Shown here: positions 60,400 through 64,000 of the stretch, one piece after another
Layout of the letters: every line of letters begins with the position of its first letter
How positions within the stretch are numbered: position 1 is the stretch's first letter
Origin: Planctomycetota bacterium
GTDB lineage: Bacteria > Planctomycetota > UBA1135 > GCA-002686595
Reading direction: 5' to 3'
Assembly (NCBI GenBank): GCA_021413885.1
Contig: JAIOPM010000004.1
Location: 1 to 64,000 of the forward strand
Length of the DNA: 64,000 nt
Notes under the pieces: generated by a model
What the model saw: the letters and a program-made list of their open reading frames with translations, nothing else
Databases searched by the model: none
What the model was told of the DNA's origin: nothing
Translations under genes and position numbers: made by a program

Positions 60400-62436
60400 T
60401 CAGCGCGCCGCGGCGAGCACCGCTTCCGCCGCCGCGCGGTCGGGATGATCGACCGGCAACGCGTTCGCGAGCACGGCGTTCGCGCCGCGCGCGAAGCTCA
60501 CGGCCTCCGCGTCGCGGCCGAGCCGTTCGAGCACCGACGCGAGCCGCGCACGCGCGACCGCGGTCTCCAACGCGTCTTCGCCCTTCGCGCGCGCGAGGAT
60601 CGTCGCGGCACTGCGGAGGTGCGCCTCGGCGTCGTCCCACGCGCCGCGGGCGGACGCGATCGACGCGAGTGTCTTCAGGACCGCGGCGAGCGACTCGTGC
60701 TCGGCCCCGAATTCCGCGACGTAGAGCTCACGCGCGCGCCGCGCCGCCTGCTCCGCGCCGTCGAAGTCGCCGAGCGCGAGACGAGCCTCGGCCGCGCGAT
60801 TCGACGTGATGCCGCGCAGGAACGCCGAGAGTTCCGGATGGGCATTCTGGATCGCCGTCGCTTCGCCGAGCACGCGCAGCGCGTCGTTCGGTCGGCCTGA
60901 AGCGGTCAAACACAGCGCGAGTTGGTGGAGCACGCACAGGAGCTCCGGATCGCCGGGCTCGTCGAGCTCGCGGCGCAGCGCGAGCATCTGATCGAGCTCG
61001 TGCACCGCGCGTTCGCCGTCTCCGAGTTCGCGCCACGCGTCCGCCAACACCGCGTGGACTTCCGCGCGCGCTTCCGGCACGTCGGCGAGTTCCGCGGCGA
61101 CCCGCGCCGACGCGTCGGCGAGGACGTCGGCGAACGCGCGTTCGCCCGACGGCCGTCCGGACGGCGCCGTCGACTGCAACACCGAGCAGAGGAACGCGGT
61201 GACGCGTTCGGAGCGCGCGCGCTCGCTCGCCGCCGTGCGTGCGCCGCGCCACGCGATCACCGCGAACGTCGAGGCTCCGAGCAGGCACAAGCCCGCCGCG
61301 ACCGAGAGTGCGCGTCGATGGCGATACACGAACGTGCGCAAGCGCCAACGCGCGCCGACACCGCGCGCCGCGACCGGCTCGCCGCGGCGCAGGCGCGCGA
61401 GGTCGCTGCAGAGCTCGTCGGCGTCGGCGTAGCGCCGCGACGGCTCCTTCTCGAGCGCGCGCATCACGATCGCTTCGAGGTCGCGCGAGACGTGCGTCGC
61501 CAGCGCGCGCGGCGGCGTCGGCGCGGTCTCGCGGATCGCGTCGGCGATCTCGGTCAACGAACGGCCGGCGGTCGCGTGCGGCAGCGCGCCGGTGACGAGC
61601 TCGTACAGCATCGCGCCGAGCGCGTACACGTCGCTGCGCTCGTCCGCCGCGCGCGGATCGGCGCATTGCTCGGGGCTCATGTACGCGAGCGTGCCGAGCC
61701 ACTCGCCGGTCAACGTGCGCCGTCCTTCGTCGCCCGCGAGGCGCGCGATGCCGAAGTCGATCACCTTGACGCGTCCGTCCGCGTCGATCAGGACGTTCTG
61801 CGGCTTCAAGTCGCGGTGCACGACGCCGCGGCGATGTCCGTGCGCGACCGCCGCGCACACCGACGCGAAGAGCGCGAGCCGCGCGTCGAGGTCGAGCACG
61901 CGCTCGTCCGCGAAACGCATCAAGTCGCGCGCGCCTTCGACGAGTTCGAGCGCGAGGTACGGCGTCTCGCGGCCGTCGAGCTCGAGCGTGCCGCACTCGT
62001 GGACGCGCGCGATCGAAGGGTGGTCGAGTTCGGCGAGCACTTGCGCCTCGGCGAGGAAGCGTCGCACCGCGGCGTCGGAGCGCGAGCCGTGGAGCAACAA
62101 CTTGAGCGCGACGCGACGCTTCGGCGCTTCCTGTTCGACGGCGAAAACGACACCGGAGCCGCCGACGCCGACGATCGTCAACACACGGAAACGACCGAGC
62201 CGCGTGCCCGGCGTGAACGTCGAGCCGCGCGAAGCGTCCCACGTCGCGCGCGGATGCGCCGGCGCGTCGAGGAACCCGGCGGCGGCGGTGTGCAGCGCGA
62301 GCCAACGCTCGAGTTCCGCCGCGCGCTCCGCGGATTCGGCCGCGATTTCGGCGAGACGGCGCGCGCGGTCGGGCGCGGAGAGTTCGAGCAGCTCGACGAA
62401 CTCCTCCTTGCAGACGTCGAATTCGTTCGGGCTCAT
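60400..62436 (-). CDS. Membrane Ser/Thr protein kinase with TPR repeats, ECF-linked
   Basis: A 678-residue kinase. The catalytic domain includes the glycine loop VGVGGSGVVFAVE, the lysine in VALKLL, the catalytic loop VVHRDLKPQNVLID and D-F-G in VIDFGIARLAG. A single span follows at about residues 405-425 (ALSVAAGLCLLGASTFAVIA). TPR-like repeats fill the C-terminal third (DDALRVLGEATAIQNAHPEL-like and DFDGAEQAARRARELYVAEF). Its start overlaps the end of the ECF sigma gene by four bases, the tight arrangement known for ECF/kinase pairs in Planctomycetota. The kinase probably phosphorylates and thereby controls this sigma factor. Confidence 0.85.
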   Translation of the reverse strand: MSPNEFDVCKEEFVELLELSAPDRARRLAEIAAESAERAAELERWLALHTAAAGFLDAPAHPRATWDASRGSTFTPGTRLGRFRVLTIVGVGGSGVVFAVEQEAPKRRVALKLLLHGSRSDAAVRRFLAEAQVLAELDHPSIARVHECGTLELDGRETPYLALELVEGARDLMRFADERVLDLDARLALFASVCAAVAHGHRRGVVHRDLKPQNVLIDADGRVKVIDFGIARLAGDEGRRTLTGEWLGTLAYMSPEQCADPRAADERSDVYALGAMLYELVTGALPHATAGRSLTEIADAIRETAPTPPRALATHVSRDLEAIVMRALEKEPSRRYADADELCSDLARLRRGEPVAARGVGARWRLRTFVYRHRRALSVAAGLCLLGASTFAVIAWRGARTAASERARSERVTAFLCSVLQSTAPSGRPSGERAFADVLADASARVAAELADVPEARAEVHAVLADAWRELGDGERAVHELDQMLALRRELDEPGDPELLCVLHQLALCLTASGRPNDALRVLGEATAIQNAHPELSAFLRGITSNRAAEARLALGDFDGAEQAARRARELYVAEFGAEHESLAAVLKTLASIASARGAWDDAEAHLRSAATILARAKGEDALETAVARARLASVLERLGRDAEAVSFARGANAVLANALPVDHPDRAAAEAVLAAAR

Positions 62437-62984
62437 GCGGAGGCTCCGCGCCCGACGTCGTCGAACAACCACACACGCGCCGCTTCGAAGTCGCGCACGA
62501 CGGAGCGCTCGGAGATCGCGAGCACTCGCGCCGTCTCCTCCACGCACAGACCGGCGAAATAGCGCAACTCGACGACGCGGAAGAGGTCGGGATGGATGCG
62601 CTCGAGTCGCGCGAGCGAACGATCGAGGACGATCAGGCGTTCGCAGTCCGCGTCGGACTGCACGTCGAGCGCACTGAGCTCGTCCGCGCCGTCGAGTTCG
62701 ACCCTGCGCAGCTCGCCGCCGTGCCGCGCGCGCGTCCGCCGTCGCGCTGCTTCGACCAGGATCCGCCGCATCGCGGTCGCCGCCGCCGCGAAGAACTGCG
62801 CGCGGCTCGCCCAATCGACGTGGCGTTCGCGCGAGAGCCGCAACCACGCCTCGTGCACCAACGCGGTCGCCTGCAAAGTCGCGCCGCCGCGCTCGCGCAA
62901 CATCTCGGCGTGCGCCAAGCCGCGCAATTCGTCGTAGACCGCCTCGAAGAGTCGATCGGCCGTGTTCGGAATCGCTTTCCTCAT
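62433..62984 (-). CDS. ECF-type RNA polymerase sigma factor, TIGR02999-like, kinase-linked
   Basis: A 183-residue sigma factor. The region 2 sequence LFEAVYDELRGLAHAEMLRE, then T-A-L-V-H-E-A-W-L-R-L and WASRAQFFAAAATAMRRILV-A-R-R-R, is the signature of the TIGR02999 group. Region 4 is F-R-V-V-E-L-R-Y-F-A-G-L-C-V-E-E-T-A-R-V-L-A-I-S. Sigma factors of this group are commonly encoded next to Ser/Thr kinases, as here, and are thought to be switched by phosphorylation instead of by anti-sigma factors. The ATG at 62984 fits the group's N-terminus; the open frame upstream is low-complexity. Confidence 0.85.
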   Translation of the reverse strand: MRKAIPNTADRLFEAVYDELRGLAHAEMLRERGGATLQATALVHEAWLRLSRERHVDWASRAQFFAAAATAMRRILVEAARRRTRARHGGELRRVELDGADELSALDVQSDADCERLIVLDRSLARLERIHPDLFRVVELRYFAGLCVEETARVLAISERSVVRDFEAARVWLFDDVGRGASA

Positions 62985-63113
62985 CCTGCTCGCCCGCCGA
63001 CTCCAGTACCCGACTCGACGCGCTCGGTTGTGTTCGATCTTGGTTGGATGCGCGGCGTGACGTCGTCGCGCAGGCCGTCGAGCTCCTCGCACGCGAACGC
63101 GCGCTGCGCTGAC

Positions 63114-64000
63114 TCAGATCCGCCAGAAGCCGGTCTGCGCGATCGCGGGGAGATCCTCGCCGCCGACGAAGGCTTCGATTTCCGCCTTGCGCTTCCACGC
63201 GTCGGCCTCGCCGATCTGGATCAGCGACTTCATGTAGTCGGGTTGGAAGAGGACCATCGAGAGGGAGTCGGGGCTCTTCGCTTCGCGCGAGCCCATGCCG
63301 CGCATCAGGAAGCGGAACATGCCAGGCAACGCGGCTTCGTGTTGCGACGCGAGCTTGCTGATGTCTTGCGACGGACGCAGCAGCAGCAGACCCGCGGGTC
63401 GCAGGCCTTGACGCTTCTCCGGCGGCAGATCGCGCAGGTAGTCGTTGAGGCGCTGCATGTTCATCGCGTCCTGATCGAGCATGTCGAGGAACACCGACGA
63501 CAGCAGCACGCCGATCACGGTCGCGGGCGGCGGGTAGGGCTCTTCCTCGGTTGCATCGGCGTCGACGTCGAAGCTCGCGCGCGCGAAACGCGTCGAGATC
63601 GCGATCAAGCGATCGGCGCCGAGGTGCAGCGCCGGCGCGAGCGGCGCGGTCAAGCGAATGCCGCCGTCGCCGTGCCACGCGCCGCCGATGCGGATCGCGG
63701 GGAAGAAGATCGGCAACGCGCTCGACGCCATCACGTGATCGACGGTGATCGAAGTGCGCGCGCTGCGGCGGAAGGGACGGTTCCAGTCGTGGTAGTCGCT
63801 CGACTGGACCCACGTGACCGATTGGTTGCCGGAGTAGCGCGTCGTCGTGATCGCGAGCGAACTCAAGCGCCCGTCCGCGATCTTCTTCGCGACGTTGGGC
63901 AACGTGCCGTCGGTCGTCTTCAACATGCCGCAGACGTATTCGCGCAGCGGCGAGGTGTCGACCATGCCGTGCGTCGACGGGCCGACGCGCGCTCCGCCGG
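63114..64000 (-). CDS. Patatin-like phospholipase (partial, N-terminus outside window)
   Basis: About 295 residues are visible and the frame stays open to the right edge. The patatin catalytic aspartate is in W-H-G-D-G-G-I-R-L, following VMASSALPIFFPAIRIGGAW, a typical patatin segment. The G-x-S-x-G serine motif must lie beyond 64000. Patatins are serine-aspartate lipid acyl hydrolases. The C-terminal part (YMKSLIQIGEADAWKRK) is helical. The gene is 129 bases from the ECF sigma gene and on the same strand. Confidence 0.8.
   Translation of the reverse strand, partial: GGARVGPSTHGMVDTSPLREYVCGMLKTTDGTLPNVAKKIADGRLSSLAITTTRYSGNQSVTWVQSSDYHDWNRPFRRSARTSITVDHVMASSALPIFFPAIRIGGAWHGDGGIRLTAPLAPALHLGADRLIAISTRFARASFDVDADATEEEPYPPPATVIGVLLSSVFLDMLDQDAMNMQRLNDYLRDLPPEKRQGLRPAGLLLLRPSQDISKLASQHEAALPGMFRFLMRGMGSREAKSPDSLSMVLFQPDYMKSLIQIGEADAWKRKAEIEAFVGGEDLPAIAQTGFWRI

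Overview
The window is a gene-dense, very G+C-rich stretch of bacterial chromosome. Its content points to a Planctomycetota-type genome. It has an ECF sigma factor of the TIGR02999 kind overlapping a Ser/Thr kinase, TPR-tailed membrane kinases, a sigma factor fused to an extracytoplasmic sensor, large secreted beta-propeller and cytochrome proteins, and many membrane-anchored carboxypeptidase-regulatory-like proteins. This assignment is an inference from gene content; there is no 16S gene or other decisive marker here.

Layout. 1-700 is a scar: an IS66-type tnpA/tnpB remnant with a frameshifted tnpA, and the 3' half of a tRNA-Pro(GGG). 818-8946 holds mostly single housekeeping or hypothetical genes: an ExbB-like channel without ExbD, an ECF sigma factor, a beta-hydroxyacid dehydrogenase, SRPBCC proteins, an exported SDR and an RlmA-like methyltransferase. 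9015-15669 carries secreted redox and propeller proteins: a seven-haem cytochrome with TPRs, a TolB-like propeller and a YVTN propeller/di-haem cytochrome. 15869-19261 has a SUI1/YciH factor and a 999-residue sigma factor with a membrane span and a long extracytoplasmic tail. 19359-24735 has a B12-binding radical SAM enzyme, an NHLRC2-like thioredoxin/NHL protein, a phosphodiesterase and a Rieske protein. 24746-29813 has two tandem paralogous membrane-anchored sensor-like proteins.

29927-32244 is a compact arsenic operon, arsR-arsM-aquaporin-arsC, with a palindromic operator. ArsC reduces arsenate, the aquaporin probably lets arsenite out, and ArsM methylates arsenite. 34270-37573 is a YtrA-type GntR/ABC operon behind a near-perfect 25-bp operator. 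37958-40715 is an NrtABC/SsuABC/TauABC-type uptake operon. mutM, glnA and speA follow; the last two are convergent on a shared hairpin. 46641-49979 is a run of plus-strand genes: a PLP dehydratase, two small membrane proteins, TrmJ, a PduO-type cobalamin adenosyltransferase and an acylphosphatase.

49984-53114 is a YfiR/CHASE8 hybrid-kinase pair. 53384-64000 is all minus strand: an active-looking M14 carboxypeptidase with a co-transcribed paralogue that has lost its catalytic residues, two TPR Ser/Thr kinases flanking a thioredoxin-like protein, the partner ECF sigma factor, and a patatin cut by the window edge.

No CRISPR array, rRNA, complete tRNA, prophage or replication origin was seen. 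The candidates for undescribed biology are the sigma factor with its own extracytoplasmic sensor plus its two relatives, the active/dead M14 pair, and the arsenic operon with an altered aquaporin pore.
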